The translations under genes and the position numbers were made by a program. Positions 1 through 8,129 of a stretch of 41,888 nucleotides of DNA are shown piece by piece. The notes below the pieces were generated by a model that did no database searches, had not been told where the DNA came from, and saw only the letters and a list, made by a program, of their open reading frames with translations. The DNA comes from CAZQQN01 sp964549595. GTDB taxonomy: Bacteria > Bacteroidota > Bacteroidia > CAILMK01 > CAYYUA01. The stretch lies in NCBI GenBank assembly GCA_964549595.1, contig CAZJWK010000012.1, forward strand, positions 1-41,888, read 5' to 3'. The number at the start of each line of letters is the position of its first letter. Positions within the stretch are counted from its first letter, which is position 1.

Positions 1-2
1 CA

Positions 3-773
3 CCTAATGATTCCACCGGAAGAGGAGAAGGGTTCGTCAGCTATCAGATCAATGCAAGGGAAAACCGTAACCACGGGGATAGCGTCACCAATCAAGCGAC
101 CATTGTATTTGATGACAATGCCCCCATTCAGACCAATACCTGGGTTAACCTGATAGCCACTGACCCATTGAAAAGTAAAATCCTCCAGGATTATCAGAAG
201 GTGGATTCAACAAGTGTTGCGCTTGAGTGGAAACAGGTTACCCAAGAGCCATTCAGCACCGAGGTTTCCCGCTATAACCTTTATGTATCCAAAGATGATA
301 ACAATTATGAAAGATGGCTCAGCGGGATCCCGGATAAAAAAGCCCGATTTACCGGGGAACCCGGTGAAACCTACTATTTCATTAGTCAGGCTATTGGCGT
401 GAATGGCAAAACCGAACCCTTTAAAAACAACTATGAAGTGAAAGTTACTTTTGATTCAGCATCTGACACAGGTTCTTTTAAGAAAGACCCGGTTAATATG
501 CTAAGGGGTGATCAACGGGTAAAAATTTATCCCAATCCCTCGGATGAGGTGACCCATGTGAGGTTTAAATTGCCATCTAATCAAAATGTCCGGTTTAAAT
601 TAATGAATGGTCAAGGTAAGAAAATGGCTACCCTAAGGAATCGCCATTTCATGGCAGGCAGCCATGAATTCCGCTTCGATCCGGAAAGCCTTGGTTTAGA
701 GGGTGGTGTTTACTACCTGACGATGCAGGGGCAATCCACGAAAGCAGTTACTAAGTGGATTTACTTGAAATAA
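3..773 (+). CDS. C-terminal part of a large T9SS-secreted protein (5' truncated by window)
   Basis: The reading frame is open from the first bases of the window, so the gene starts upstream; an internal TTG near 168 is not a convincing start. The visible part begins with a segment containing NQATIVFDDNAPIQTNTW, typical of a conserved repeat module at the end of large Bacteroidota surface proteins. It is followed by a fibronectin-III-like stretch (ALEWKQ to YEVKVTF) and a C-terminal type A sorting domain (VKIYPNPSDE, then GVYYLTMQGQ, ending KWIYLK). The sorting domain directs export through the outer membrane by the type IX secretion system. The protein's catalytic or adhesive role lies outside the window and cannot be stated. 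A hairpin terminator follows at 801-837. Confidence 0.85.
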   Translation, partial: PNDSTGRGEGFVSYQINARENRNHGDSVTNQATIVFDDNAPIQTNTWVNLIATDPLKSKILQDYQKVDSTSVALEWKQVTQEPFSTEVSRYNLYVSKDDNNYERWLSGIPDKKARFTGEPGETYYFISQAIGVNGKTEPFKNNYEVKVTFDSASDTGSFKKDPVNMLRGDQRVKIYPNPSDEVTHVRFKLPSNQNVRFKLMNGQGKKMATLRNRHFMAGSHEFRFDPESLGLEGGVYYLTMQGQSTKAVTKWIYLK

Positions 774-800
774 GCGTTTAAAGCTAAATGATGCTTTGTC

Positions 801-837
801 AAAACCGTCAATAGTGCAAAGGCTATTGGCGGTTTTT
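801..837 (+). terminator. Rho-independent terminator after the T9SS protein gene
   Basis: The arms AACCGTCAATAG and CTATTGGCGGTT pair over 12 bases with one G-T pair and an 8-base loop, and the hairpin runs into TTTTT. It lies 28 bases after the stop at 773. Its 3' arm overlaps the -33 region of the next gene's predicted promoter. Confidence 0.8.
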
Positions 838-857
838 AATATGATTGCTTACCTTTG
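826..857 (+). promoter_or_regulatory. Predicted Bacteroidota-type promoter for the triple-repeat lipoprotein
   Basis: TACCTTTG at 850-857 matches the -7 consensus TAnnTTTG, and TTG at 826-828 lies 21 bases upstream as the -33 element. The predicted transcription start is near 864, giving a leader of about 20 bases before the ATG at 884. This also argues against the TTG start at 845, which would lie upstream of the transcript. Confidence 0.5.
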
Positions 858-883
858 ATCATAGAACAAAAAAGCCATTCTTC

Positions 884-2029
884 ATGAAACAATATTACCT
901 ATCAACCTCAATAGTCCTATCGCTTATAATGTTTGTATTTGGTTGCGGAGATTCAAAAAATGGGGGCAAGGAACCGAATGATGTCATTCTTGAAGCCAGC
1001 CCTATTCAATTGGGGAAAAAGGTTTCCATGAAAATTGATTCCAATCATGACAGGGATTGGTACCGAGTGGTGCTTCCCGGAAAAGGCTACCTTCACGTAG
1101 GGGCCAAGGATATCCCCGACCCGATTAATCCCGAAATCCGGTTTGCTGAAAAACAACCCTGGCAAAATGAGAAAAAGGATTGGTACACGAGTTGGAATGA
1201 CTTAGCTAAAGCCAAACAATTTCATGACCGGGATACCGTTTACTTTACGGTCCAGGATAACAACCGGAACAATAGTTCTCCCAAGTCATTTGCTATCAAA
1301 GCCCGGTTTATTGAGGAATTTGATGAACATGAACTGAACAATGAAGCAGGGCAAGCAGTAAAACAAACAACCGGCAAAACCATTACCTCTTACTTCTATC
1401 CGATTGGGGAACGGGATTGGTTCAAATTTGAGACAGATAGCCTGGGTTACTTATGGGTCAAGGAGAAGTCCTCTCCTGATAACATCAAACCGGAGGTGAC
1501 CTTTAACCAAAGAGATCCTATGACTGAAGAGGTCAATAAGCTGAAGGGGGATTGCCAGCTTCCTTGTGCTATTCGCATTTCTGAAAAAGGTACTTACCAC
1601 ATCCGTATTCAGGACAATAACCGCAACAATTCCTCCAGAGATCCGGTTAAATGGAAGGTGGATTACCTGGAAGAAATGGATGAAACAGAACCCAACGGTG
1701 AAGCTGATCAAGCACGCAAAATTACGGTTCCGGATACCTTATCCCTTGCCGTATTTTCTTTGGGGGACAATGAATATTTCAGATTTACCCCCGAATCTGA
1801 TAAAAAAATATTGGTAAAAGGAAACTTCCCGGATGAACTTGACCCGGAGATGAACCTGTATGAAAAGCAAGGATTAGACAAGGAACAACTTAAAAATGAA
1901 GTAGAGCTTCCGGGGCAAATCAAGCTGAAAAAAGGAACAACCTATTTCATCCAAATCAAGGACAACCACCACAATGACAGTTCCCCAAAACCTTTTAAAT
2001 TAATGTTTTTAGAAGGCAAAACTTCATGA
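884..2029 (+). CDS. Lipoprotein with three PPC-like beta repeats
   Basis: Function unknown. The protein of 381 residues starts at the ATG at 884, which gives a clean lipoprotein signal (hydrophobic stretch ending MFVFGC); the upstream TTG at 845 would add 13 unlikely residues. The mature part is three consecutive units of roughly 110-120 residues. Each has a core of the form RDWYRV, RDWFKF or EYFRF, then a strand such as GYLHVGA or GYLWVKE, then DxxxPE. Each closes with QDNNRNNSS (units 1 and 2) or KDNHHNDSS (unit 3). The ExNNEAxQA and EPNGEADQA linkers and the beta-rich pattern resemble bacterial pre-peptidase C-terminal (PPC) domains, which usually sit on secreted enzymes; here no enzyme domain is present. 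A surface binding or scaffolding role is an inference. It has its own promoter and terminator-bounded upstream side. Confidence 0.8.
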   Translation: MKQYYLSTSIVLSLIMFVFGCGDSKNGGKEPNDVILEASPIQLGKKVSMKIDSNHDRDWYRVVLPGKGYLHVGAKDIPDPINPEIRFAEKQPWQNEKKDWYTSWNDLAKAKQFHDRDTVYFTVQDNNRNNSSPKSFAIKARFIEEFDEHELNNEAGQAVKQTTGKTITSYFYPIGERDWFKFETDSLGYLWVKEKSSPDNIKPEVTFNQRDPMTEEVNKLKGDCQLPCAIRISEKGTYHIRIQDNNRNNSSRDPVKWKVDYLEEMDETEPNGEADQARKITVPDTLSLAVFSLGDNEYFRFTPESDKKILVKGNFPDELDPEMNLYEKQGLDKEQLKNEVELPGQIKLKKGTTYFIQIKDNHHNDSSPKPFKLMFLEGKTS

Positions 2030-2092
2030 GCGGTGCCGGTGCTCAATTGGCTCTTAAAATAATTCAGGATCACTGAAAACCAGCTATAACTT

Positions 2093-2695
2093 ATGCGGAT
2101 TGGCTTGTCTATCATTTTTTTGCTGTTAATACCGATCTTAGTAAATAGCCAAACGAGGCAACCCATAAGCTTTAGCTGGGCCAGTAATCAAACAACGAAG
2201 CCATTCAGTCAAATGGATGACTTAGTTGAAGCTCCTGTACATCATAGTTTTACACTGGGCACGGTATTTCGTTTAAACCAGGATTCCGTACATCAACTTT
2301 TACAAACCGCCAAGCTGGGTTACCTCTACCACCGCAATAGTCAAAAGGCCATGCAGCTTTTCAGCGAATTCACTTACCGGTATAGGCTTCACAAACACTG
2401 GAAAGGGATAGGACAAATTGGATTGGGCTATATGCACGCTTTCCCGGATATGCCAACGTTTACCCTGAATAATGGTCAATACGAGCAGCAGTCTAACACC
2501 GGTAGACCGCAATTGATGATCACCTCATCCCTTGGCGTACAATACAGTATTTTTCATGAGGGTAAGGAAAGCCTCAGGGTTCGGGTTTATTACCAACCTT
2601 GGTTCCAATACCCTTTTGTCAATGAATTTGTGCCCTTGTTGCCTTATACGGCATTAAGGGTTGGCATTGAAAAACCGATTCAATGGGGACAATAA
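2093..2695 (+). CDS. Small predicted outer-membrane beta-barrel protein, unknown function
   Basis: I do not recognise a named family. The 200-residue product starts with a cleavable signal peptide (MRIGLSIIFLLLIPILVNSQ). The rest alternates polar and hydrophobic residues in short strands rich in Tyr, Phe and Trp, such as AKLGYLYHRNSQ, FTYRYRLHKHW, IGQIGLGYMHAF and LRVRVYYQPWFQYPF, with LPYTALRVGIEKP near the end. This is the pattern expected of a small outer-membrane barrel. The gene lies 63 bases after the triple-repeat lipoprotein and its 3' end overlaps the longest form of the next gene, so the three may be co-transcribed. No DNA or codon oddities are evident. Confidence 0.7.
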   Translation: MRIGLSIIFLLLIPILVNSQTRQPISFSWASNQTTKPFSQMDDLVEAPVHHSFTLGTVFRLNQDSVHQLLQTAKLGYLYHRNSQKAMQLFSEFTYRYRLHKHWKGIGQIGLGYMHAFPDMPTFTLNNGQYEQQSNTGRPQLMITSSLGVQYSIFHEGKESLRVRVYYQPWFQYPFVNEFVPLLPYTALRVGIEKPIQWGQ

Positions 2696-3879
2696 AAACC
2701 ATTAAGCTAATGACACTTTGGAAGAAAACCGTTCTGTGCTTAGGCTTTTTACCCTTAATGGTGGTTTCCTGCGAAAAAGAGCCGCTGGTGAAAACAAAAG
2801 ACTGTGAAAAGCCGGGCAATCCCAACCACCCCAAATCCGAAGCGTTTGAGCAATTATTGGATAAATACACCGACAAAGGATTACCGGGCATTACGCTTTT
2901 AATCCGTGACTCAAGTGGCGTTTGGACCGGGTCAGCCGGAAAGGCAGATATTGAAAAGGACATTCCCATGCAAGTCTGCCACGTCAGTAAGGTAGCCAGC
3001 ATCACCAAACCTTTCATTGCCTCGCTCGTCATGATGCTGGATGAAGAAGGCAAACTCGATATAAACGATAAGCTCACTGAGTACATCAATCCGGCCAAGG
3101 TGGAAGAGGTTGAAAACGCTAAGAAGGCTACCGTTCGGCAATTGCTTAATCATACCAGTGGAATTTACGATATTGTTAGTGATGATGAGTTTTACCTGGC
3201 CGTCCTGAATAAACCCAAAAAGGATTGGGAACAAGCAGAATTGCTTGAGCACGTGAAGGATGAACAAGCCTACTTTAAACCCGGGTCGGATGTCAAATAC
3301 TCCAATACCAACTATTTATTGCTCAGCATGGTGATTGAAGGGGCCACCGGTCGCTTTCATTACAAATTGCTTGAAGAAAAAATCCTGCAACCTTTAGGGC
3401 TGGAAAACACCGTATACCATTCCCGGGAAAAACTTCCCGAAAAAACCGCCCAAGGCTATTTTGACCTTTACAATAACGGCAATATTGTCGATCTTACCAA
3501 TTACAATACCGGCAATGGCAATGGCTACAATGGCATTTATTCCACCGTAAAAGATTTACAAGTATTCATTGAAGCCCTTTTAAGGACCAAAATCCTGGTT
3601 TCTCCCGAACAGCTAAGGAGGATGAAAAGCTACAATCCGGCTGAGACCTACCGCCAAATCGGGCTCGGTATTATGCAGGATTTCCTGGACCATCCGGCCG
3701 ATACCTACGGTCTTGGCCATGGCGGTAGTGACCTGGCTTATAGTGGGGAAATGTATTATTTCCCCGAAGAGGATTACACCATGGTAACCTTAGTCAATTA
3801 CGGTACCAATGCGGAAAGTGACCTGGAATCCGTTTACGAAGAATACCGAAAAGAGGCCGTCTCTATTCTTATGAATTGA
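2683..3879 (+). CDS. Serine hydrolase lipoprotein, beta-lactamase/D-Ala-D-Ala carboxypeptidase fold
   Basis: The protein is a class C beta-lactamase-like serine hydrolase (Pfam Beta-lactamase type). Numbered from the longest start, the nucleophile motif SxxK is S106-I-T-K109 in VASITKPF, the second motif is the YSN of KYSNTNY, and the third is the GHGGS element replacing KTG. An N-terminal lipoprotein signal (LCLGFLPLMVVSC, lipid Cys at residue 30) places it in a membrane facing the periplasm or surface. The ATG at 2683 overlaps the previous gene by 13 bases; the ATG at 2710 gives an equally good 21-residue signal and is a serious alternative. Family members include D-amino-acid peptidases, esterases and penicillin-binding-like enzymes. 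Substrate cannot be deduced, and a real beta-lactamase role is unlikely to be inferred from sequence alone. Confidence 0.88.
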   Translation: MGTIKTIKLMTLWKKTVLCLGFLPLMVVSCEKEPLVKTKDCEKPGNPNHPKSEAFEQLLDKYTDKGLPGITLLIRDSSGVWTGSAGKADIEKDIPMQVCHVSKVASITKPFIASLVMMLDEEGKLDINDKLTEYINPAKVEEVENAKKATVRQLLNHTSGIYDIVSDDEFYLAVLNKPKKDWEQAELLEHVKDEQAYFKPGSDVKYSNTNYLLLSMVIEGATGRFHYKLLEEKILQPLGLENTVYHSREKLPEKTAQGYFDLYNNGNIVDLTNYNTGNGNGYNGIYSTVKDLQVFIEALLRTKILVSPEQLRRMKSYNPAETYRQIGLGIMQDFLDHPADTYGLGHGGSDLAYSGEMYYFPEEDYTMVTLVNYGTNAESDLESVYEEYRKEAVSILMN

Positions 3880-3982
3880 ATGGCCTAAAACCTTTCTTTG
3901 AAGCTTTTCATGCCTTATTTCGCATTCCCTTAAAATGGGATGATAAGGAAAAATCAGGTAAAACCCCGACCCTCATTAATAC

Positions 3983-4011
3983 TTTCTGACAGGCAACAAT
4001 CCCTAATTTTG
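3983..4011 (+). promoter_or_regulatory. Predicted promoter of the PLP-enzyme gene
   Basis: TAATTTTG at 4004-4011 matches TAnnTTTG exactly; a weak -33 element TTTC lies at 3983-3986, 17 bases upstream. Transcription would start near 4018, so the gene must begin at the ATG at 4032, not at the in-frame GTG at 4011 inside the promoter. Confidence 0.45.
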
Positions 4012-4031
4012 TGCTCCAGAAAAGAATAAAT

Positions 4032-5195
4032 ATGGACCTTTATTATATACTCAACCAACTCGGGGAGGATCGGGAACGGTATTTCAACGCTGTAGCCCCG
4101 CCTGTTATTCAAAGCAGTAATTTTGCTTACAACAGCGTAGCCCGGATGCGGGAGGGAATCTCTGATGAGCTGAGTAACCATTTCTACACACGGGGCAATA
4201 ACCCTACCGTGGAAATCCTGCGAAAAAAATTGGCAGCACTGGAAAATACTGAAGATGCCCTTGTTTTTGGAAGCGGAAGCGGAGCCATAGCAGCAGCCAT
4301 ATTAAATAATGTGCGGCAAGGGGATCATATTATCTGTGTGGACAAACCTTATAGCTGGACCTATACATTGCTAAATGATTTCCTTCCCCGATTCGGGGTG
4401 GAAACCACCTTTGTGGACGGCCGGGAAGTAACAAATTTCCGGGATGCCATTCGGTCCCATACAAAACTTATTGTGTTGGAAAGCCCCAATTCCGTAACTT
4501 TTGAGATGCAGGACATTGAAGCTGTGACGGCCTTAGCTGGAGAAAGAGGGCTCTTAACGTTGATGGATAACAGCTATGCGGGTCCGCTTTTTCAACGTCC
4601 TGCAGACATGGGCGTGGATATAGTTTGTCATTCTGCCACTAAATATCTGAACGGGCACTCGGATGTAGTAGCGGGGGTTGTATGTTCCTCTAATGCCATG
4701 ATTCAACGGATTTTTGACGGAGAATTTATGACCCTTGGTGCGATAATTTCTCCCCATGATGCCTGGTTGATGATCAGGGGGCTTCGGACCCTTGAAGTAC
4801 GAATGGACCGGGTGGCAGATAGCACATGGCAGGTGGTTCAATTCCTGGAAAACCATCCTAAGGTGGAGACTGTCTACCATCCCTTTGCTCAACAAAATCC
4901 TCAGCGGCATTTGGCTGAAAAACAGCTCAAAAAAGGAGGAGGTCAGTTTTCCGTTACGCTGAAAGCAGATACCATTCCTCAGATTGAACAGTTTTGCGAG
5001 CAATTACAGCATTTCTTGCTGGCCTGTTCATGGGGTGGGTATGAATCCCTGGTTTTTCCTACCTGCGCTTTACTCAATGACAAAAGTGAAGCAGTGCCAG
5101 TCATCCCGTGGAATTTGGTTCGGTTTTACATTGGTATGGAGGATCCGGAAACCTTGAAACAGGATTTAGAGCAAGCAATGGCGTTATTGCCATAA
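4032..5195 (+). CDS. PLP-dependent trans-sulfuration enzyme (Cys/Met metabolism family)
   Basis: A 387-residue fold-type I enzyme of the cystathionine gamma-synthase / cystathionine beta-lyase / methionine gamma-lyase family. The Schiff-base lysine is K204 in CHSATKYLNGHSD. Other family marks are YTRGNNPTV near residue 52, GSGSGAIAAA at 80-89 for phosphate binding, and LMDNSYAGP at 177-185 carrying the conserved Asp for the pyridine nitrogen. The C-terminal FYIGMEDPE is the usual family ending. It acts in the cytoplasm on sulfur amino acids. Family members differ in reaction by few residues, so I do not assign synthase or lyase. It is a single gene: the upstream neighbour ends 152 bases before it, and the bat operon begins 87 bases after it. 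Confidence 0.9.
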   Translation: MDLYYILNQLGEDRERYFNAVAPPVIQSSNFAYNSVARMREGISDELSNHFYTRGNNPTVEILRKKLAALENTEDALVFGSGSGAIAAAILNNVRQGDHIICVDKPYSWTYTLLNDFLPRFGVETTFVDGREVTNFRDAIRSHTKLIVLESPNSVTFEMQDIEAVTALAGERGLLTLMDNSYAGPLFQRPADMGVDIVCHSATKYLNGHSDVVAGVVCSSNAMIQRIFDGEFMTLGAIISPHDAWLMIRGLRTLEVRMDRVADSTWQVVQFLENHPKVETVYHPFAQQNPQRHLAEKQLKKGGGQFSVTLKADTIPQIEQFCEQLQHFLLACSWGGYESLVFPTCALLNDKSEAVPVIPWNLVRFYIGMEDPETLKQDLEQAMALLP

Positions 5196-5282
5196 GGGGC
5201 CAATAATAGTTATGGGGAGCCCTTGGCTAAATATTTGCTAAATTGCCTCTTGACAATTAAAAAGCTAAATTTTTAATCCTCA

Positions 5283-6281
5283 ATGGAAATAGGTGGTTAT
5301 ACCTTTGCCAATCCCCATTTGCTATGGCTGTTGCTAATAGTACCTTTGCTGGGGGGTTGGTTTTGGTGGAAATACAAAAAGTACTACCCGGATCAAACCC
5401 TATCCCACTTAACCCCCTTTGAAGATTCGGGAATGTCCTGGCGCCATATTTTGAATGGACTTTTACCGGTGTTTAGGCTTTTAGCCATTGGGCTGATCAT
5501 TGTTGCGGTGGCCAGGCCTCAAACAGCCCTTGAGGAGGAAAAAAGAAAGACCAAAGCCATTGATATCGTGCTTTCCATTGATATTTCCACCAGTATGTTA
5601 GCCAAGGATTTTGAACCAAACCGATTAAAAGCTGCTAAGGAAGTTGCCAAGGATTTCGTTGCCGGTCGCAGAAATGACCGGATGGGTTTAGTGGTTTTTG
5701 CCGGGGAAAGCTTTACCCAATGCCCGGTGACTACGGATTACCGGGTTTTAAAAAATTTGTTAGAGGAAACAAAAAGCGAACTCCTTAAGGATGGAACCGC
5801 CATCGGAATGGGATTGGCAACCGCTGTTAATCGGCTAAAAAAAAGTGATTCGAAAAGTAAGGTGATCATTCTATTAACAGATGGGGTGAATAACCGAGGC
5901 CAAATTAATCCGGTTACTGCCGGCAAAATGGCCAAAAAATTCGGGATAAAGGTGTATACGTTGGGTATAGGGAGCAAAGGAATAGCCCCTTTTCCTGTGA
6001 AAACACGGCATGGTATTCGGTATCGTAGTCAGGAAGTCAATATTGACGAAGCCCTTTTAAAGAAAATAGCAGAGATGACCGGTGGAAAATATTTCCGCGC
6101 CACCGATTCTGAAAAATTACGGGAGATTTACAAAGAAATTGATAAACTGGAAAAAACGGAGATCGAAGTAAGTGCTTTTAAACGATATGAAGAAGAATTC
6201 TTACCTTTCGCATTGATAGGTGCTTTATTTTTGGGTTTGGAAGTGTTAAGCCGTTATGGCTTACTTAAAAGGTTGCCTTAG
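5283..6281 (+). CDS. batA: BatA, membrane-anchored von Willebrand factor A protein
   Basis: First gene of a five-gene bat run. The 332-residue protein has an N-terminal membrane segment (about 10-28), a second at about 58-77, a VWA domain (about 93-285) and a C-terminal membrane segment (about 308-325). The metal-ion-dependent adhesion site is intact: D100-I-S-T-S104, then the Thr of KDGTAIG and the Asp of LLTDGVNN. Bat proteins were named for Bacteroides aerotolerance and are thought to form an envelope complex; the molecular role is still unclear. Only two bases separate its stop from batB. In many Bacteroidota the run is preceded by a MoxR ATPase and a DUF58 protein; here the upstream gene is the unrelated PLP enzyme. 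Confidence 0.92.
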   Translation: MEIGGYTFANPHLLWLLLIVPLLGGWFWWKYKKYYPDQTLSHLTPFEDSGMSWRHILNGLLPVFRLLAIGLIIVAVARPQTALEEEKRKTKAIDIVLSIDISTSMLAKDFEPNRLKAAKEVAKDFVAGRRNDRMGLVVFAGESFTQCPVTTDYRVLKNLLEETKSELLKDGTAIGMGLATAVNRLKKSDSKSKVIILLTDGVNNRGQINPVTAGKMAKKFGIKVYTLGIGSKGIAPFPVKTRHGIRYRSQEVNIDEALLKKIAEMTGGKYFRATDSEKLREIYKEIDKLEKTEIEVSAFKRYEEEFLPFALIGALFLGLEVLSRYGLLKRLP

Positions 6282-6283
6282 CG

Positions 6284-7312
6284 ATGGAGCAATTGCGGTT
6301 TGAAAATGATGTTTATTTATACGGGCTTTTGCTTGTGCCCCTTTTGGTGGGTTTATTCCTTCTTATGCGATACCGCAGGAAAAAAAGCCTGGAGCAATGG
6401 GGCTATGAAGAAACCGTCAAGAAGCTCATGCCCGATATTTCCGGATATAAAAGATCCGTTAAATGCTTGCTCCTGGCATTGGCCGTGGTGTTTTTATCCC
6501 TGGGGATGGCAAACCTTCAATATGGAAGCAAAGAAAAGGAAATGGAAGTGAAAGGTTTGGATGTAATGATTGCTTTGGATTTATCCAAAAGCATGTTGGC
6601 CGAGGATTCAAAACCTAATCGTTTGAAAAAAGCGAAATTATTCATCCGGCAATTAATGGAAAAACTTACTAATGACCGTGTGGGACTTATCATCTTTGCC
6701 GGGAATGCTTATGTGCAGATGCCTTTGACCGTTGACCATGCGGCTGCAAATATTTTTCTCAATACCCTAAGTACCGAAATGGTGCCAACCCAGGGCACGG
6801 CTATCGGAGATGCCATTGAACTGGCACAGGAATCCTTTGATGAAAAAATGAACAAACACAAAACCATTGTGCTGATTTCAGACGGGGAAAATAACCAAGG
6901 AAATGCGGTAATAGCTGCAGAAAAAGCGAAAAAAGCTGGAATTGCTGTCAATACGGTAGGTGTGGGTAGTAAGAAAGGGGCCCCGATACCCGTAAAAAGG
7001 AATGGTCGCCAGGTAGATTTTGTGAGAAACCAAGAAGGAGAAGTCGTAGTTAGTAAAATGAATCCGGCTGTTTTGGAAGACATTGCACAAAAGTCGGGTG
7101 GAAGTTACGTTGGTTTGAATGATACCCGTGGAGCCGTACAGGGTTTAATGGGATCCATTGAGAAAATGGAAAAGCGAAAAATGGAAACCAAAGTCTATAC
7201 GGATTACATAGACCATTTCCAGTACTTTTTAGGCGCTGCCTTATTGTTTATGGTTGTGGAATTCGTCATAACGGAAAGAAAAAGTCGTTTATCAGAAAAC
7301 TTGGGTTTTTAA
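6284..7312 (+). CDS. batB: BatB, membrane-anchored von Willebrand factor A protein
   Basis: The 342-residue product has the same layout as BatA: membrane segments at about 11-28 and 58-76, a VWA domain in the middle and a C-terminal membrane segment at about 312-332. The MIDAS residues are D99-L-S-K-S103, the Thr of TQGTAIGDA and the Asp of LISDGENNQG. BatA and BatB are probably paralogues that form a heteromeric complex facing the periplasm (inference from family knowledge). The start follows the batA stop by two bases and the stop is followed one base later by batC, so translation is probably coupled. Confidence 0.92.
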   Translation: MEQLRFENDVYLYGLLLVPLLVGLFLLMRYRRKKSLEQWGYEETVKKLMPDISGYKRSVKCLLLALAVVFLSLGMANLQYGSKEKEMEVKGLDVMIALDLSKSMLAEDSKPNRLKKAKLFIRQLMEKLTNDRVGLIIFAGNAYVQMPLTVDHAAANIFLNTLSTEMVPTQGTAIGDAIELAQESFDEKMNKHKTIVLISDGENNQGNAVIAAEKAKKAGIAVNTVGVGSKKGAPIPVKRNGRQVDFVRNQEGEVVVSKMNPAVLEDIAQKSGGSYVGLNDTRGAVQGLMGSIEKMEKRKMETKVYTDYIDHFQYFLGAALLFMVVEFVITERKSRLSENLGF

Positions 7313-7313
7313 T

Positions 7314-8117
7314 ATGAATCGCCGGCAGCAATACCATAGCATCATTTTAGGGCTTGCTTTAATGCTCATTTTACCGCTTAACCTGCTTGCTCAGAAGGAA
7401 AGGGCAATGGCCAGGAAAGGCAACAAAGCCTACGAAAAAGGTGAATACAGTAAAGCGGAGGTTAAATACCGAAAGTCCCTTAAAGAAGCTGGGTCTTTTA
7501 ATAAAGCCAAATTTAACCTCGGGAACGCTTATATAAAACAAGAACGCTATGAGCAAGCGGCTCAGAAGTTTGCTGAGGTGGCAGAAAACTCAGACAAGAA
7601 GGGGGTAAAGGGTAAAGCCTATCACAATCAAGGAAACGCTTACCTTAAAGCCAAAAAGTACCGGAAAAGTGTCCAGGCCTATAAGAAAGCATTGCGTATT
7701 AACCCGGGTGACCATGAAACGCGTTATAACCTGTCTTATGCATTGAAGAAATTGCGTGAGCAAAAGCGTAAAAAACAAAAACAGAATAAGCGAAATAAAA
7801 AACAGCAGGATAAGGATAAAAAACAAAATCAAGGGAAAAAGGAAAAGAAGGATCCAAAACAATCGCAAAAACAAAAATCAGGGGATAAAAAGCAAAAAGA
7901 CCGTCAAAAACAACCTAATAAGCGAAAGCAAAAAGAACAGAAGGAGTCAGATCAGAAGCGAGCCCAGAAGGCAGGGAAGAAACGACAAGGAATAAGCAAA
8001 CGGGAAATGAACCGGATACTAAAAGCTTTGGAATCCGATCAGCAAGATGTTCAGCGGAAAGTTTTAAAAAGGAAACGGAAAGGAAAGCCTAAAGATAACA
8101 TCGAGGAAAATTGGTAA
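7314..8117 (+). CDS. batC: BatC, periplasmic TPR protein with Lys/Gln-rich tail
   Basis: A 267-residue exported protein: signal peptide (MNRRQQYHSIILGLALMLILPLNLLAQ), then three tetratricopeptide-like repeats between about 30 and 145 (NKAYEKGEYSKAE, LGNAYIKQERYEQAAQ, QGNAYLKAKKYRKSVQAY). After that comes a long low-complexity stretch very rich in Lys, Gln, Asp and Asn (about 146-220), and a conserved end segment (ISKREMNRILKALESDQQDVQ, finishing IEENW). This tail ending is typical of BatC proteins. The TPRs probably bind partner Bat proteins in the periplasm. The basic low-complexity linker is long and likely disordered. An overlapping +1-frame ORF in the same bases is an artefact of the AAA/CAA-rich composition. 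Confidence 0.88.
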   Translation: MNRRQQYHSIILGLALMLILPLNLLAQKERAMARKGNKAYEKGEYSKAEVKYRKSLKEAGSFNKAKFNLGNAYIKQERYEQAAQKFAEVAENSDKKGVKGKAYHNQGNAYLKAKKYRKSVQAYKKALRINPGDHETRYNLSYALKKLREQKRKKQKQNKRNKKQQDKDKKQNQGKKEKKDPKQSQKQKSGDKKQKDRQKQPNKRKQKEQKESDQKRAQKAGKKRQGISKREMNRILKALESDQQDVQRKVLKRKRKGKPKDNIEENW

Positions 8118-8129
8118 AGCTTAACTACA

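Noticed and set aside
2619..3098. A 159-residue ORF antisense to the serine hydrolase gene
   Set aside because: It mirrors a strong coding frame with clear SxxK motif; low-complexity Ser-rich composition is the usual shadow pattern.
5243..5273. Possible promoter (TTG, 20 bases, TAAATTTT) in front of batA
   Set aside because: The -7 element lacks the final G and the predicted start would fall on the start codon; too weak to list.
7756..7995. A 79-residue basic ORF inside batC in another frame
   Set aside because: It arises from the AAA/CAA-rich low-complexity stretch of batC and has no protein-like features of its own.
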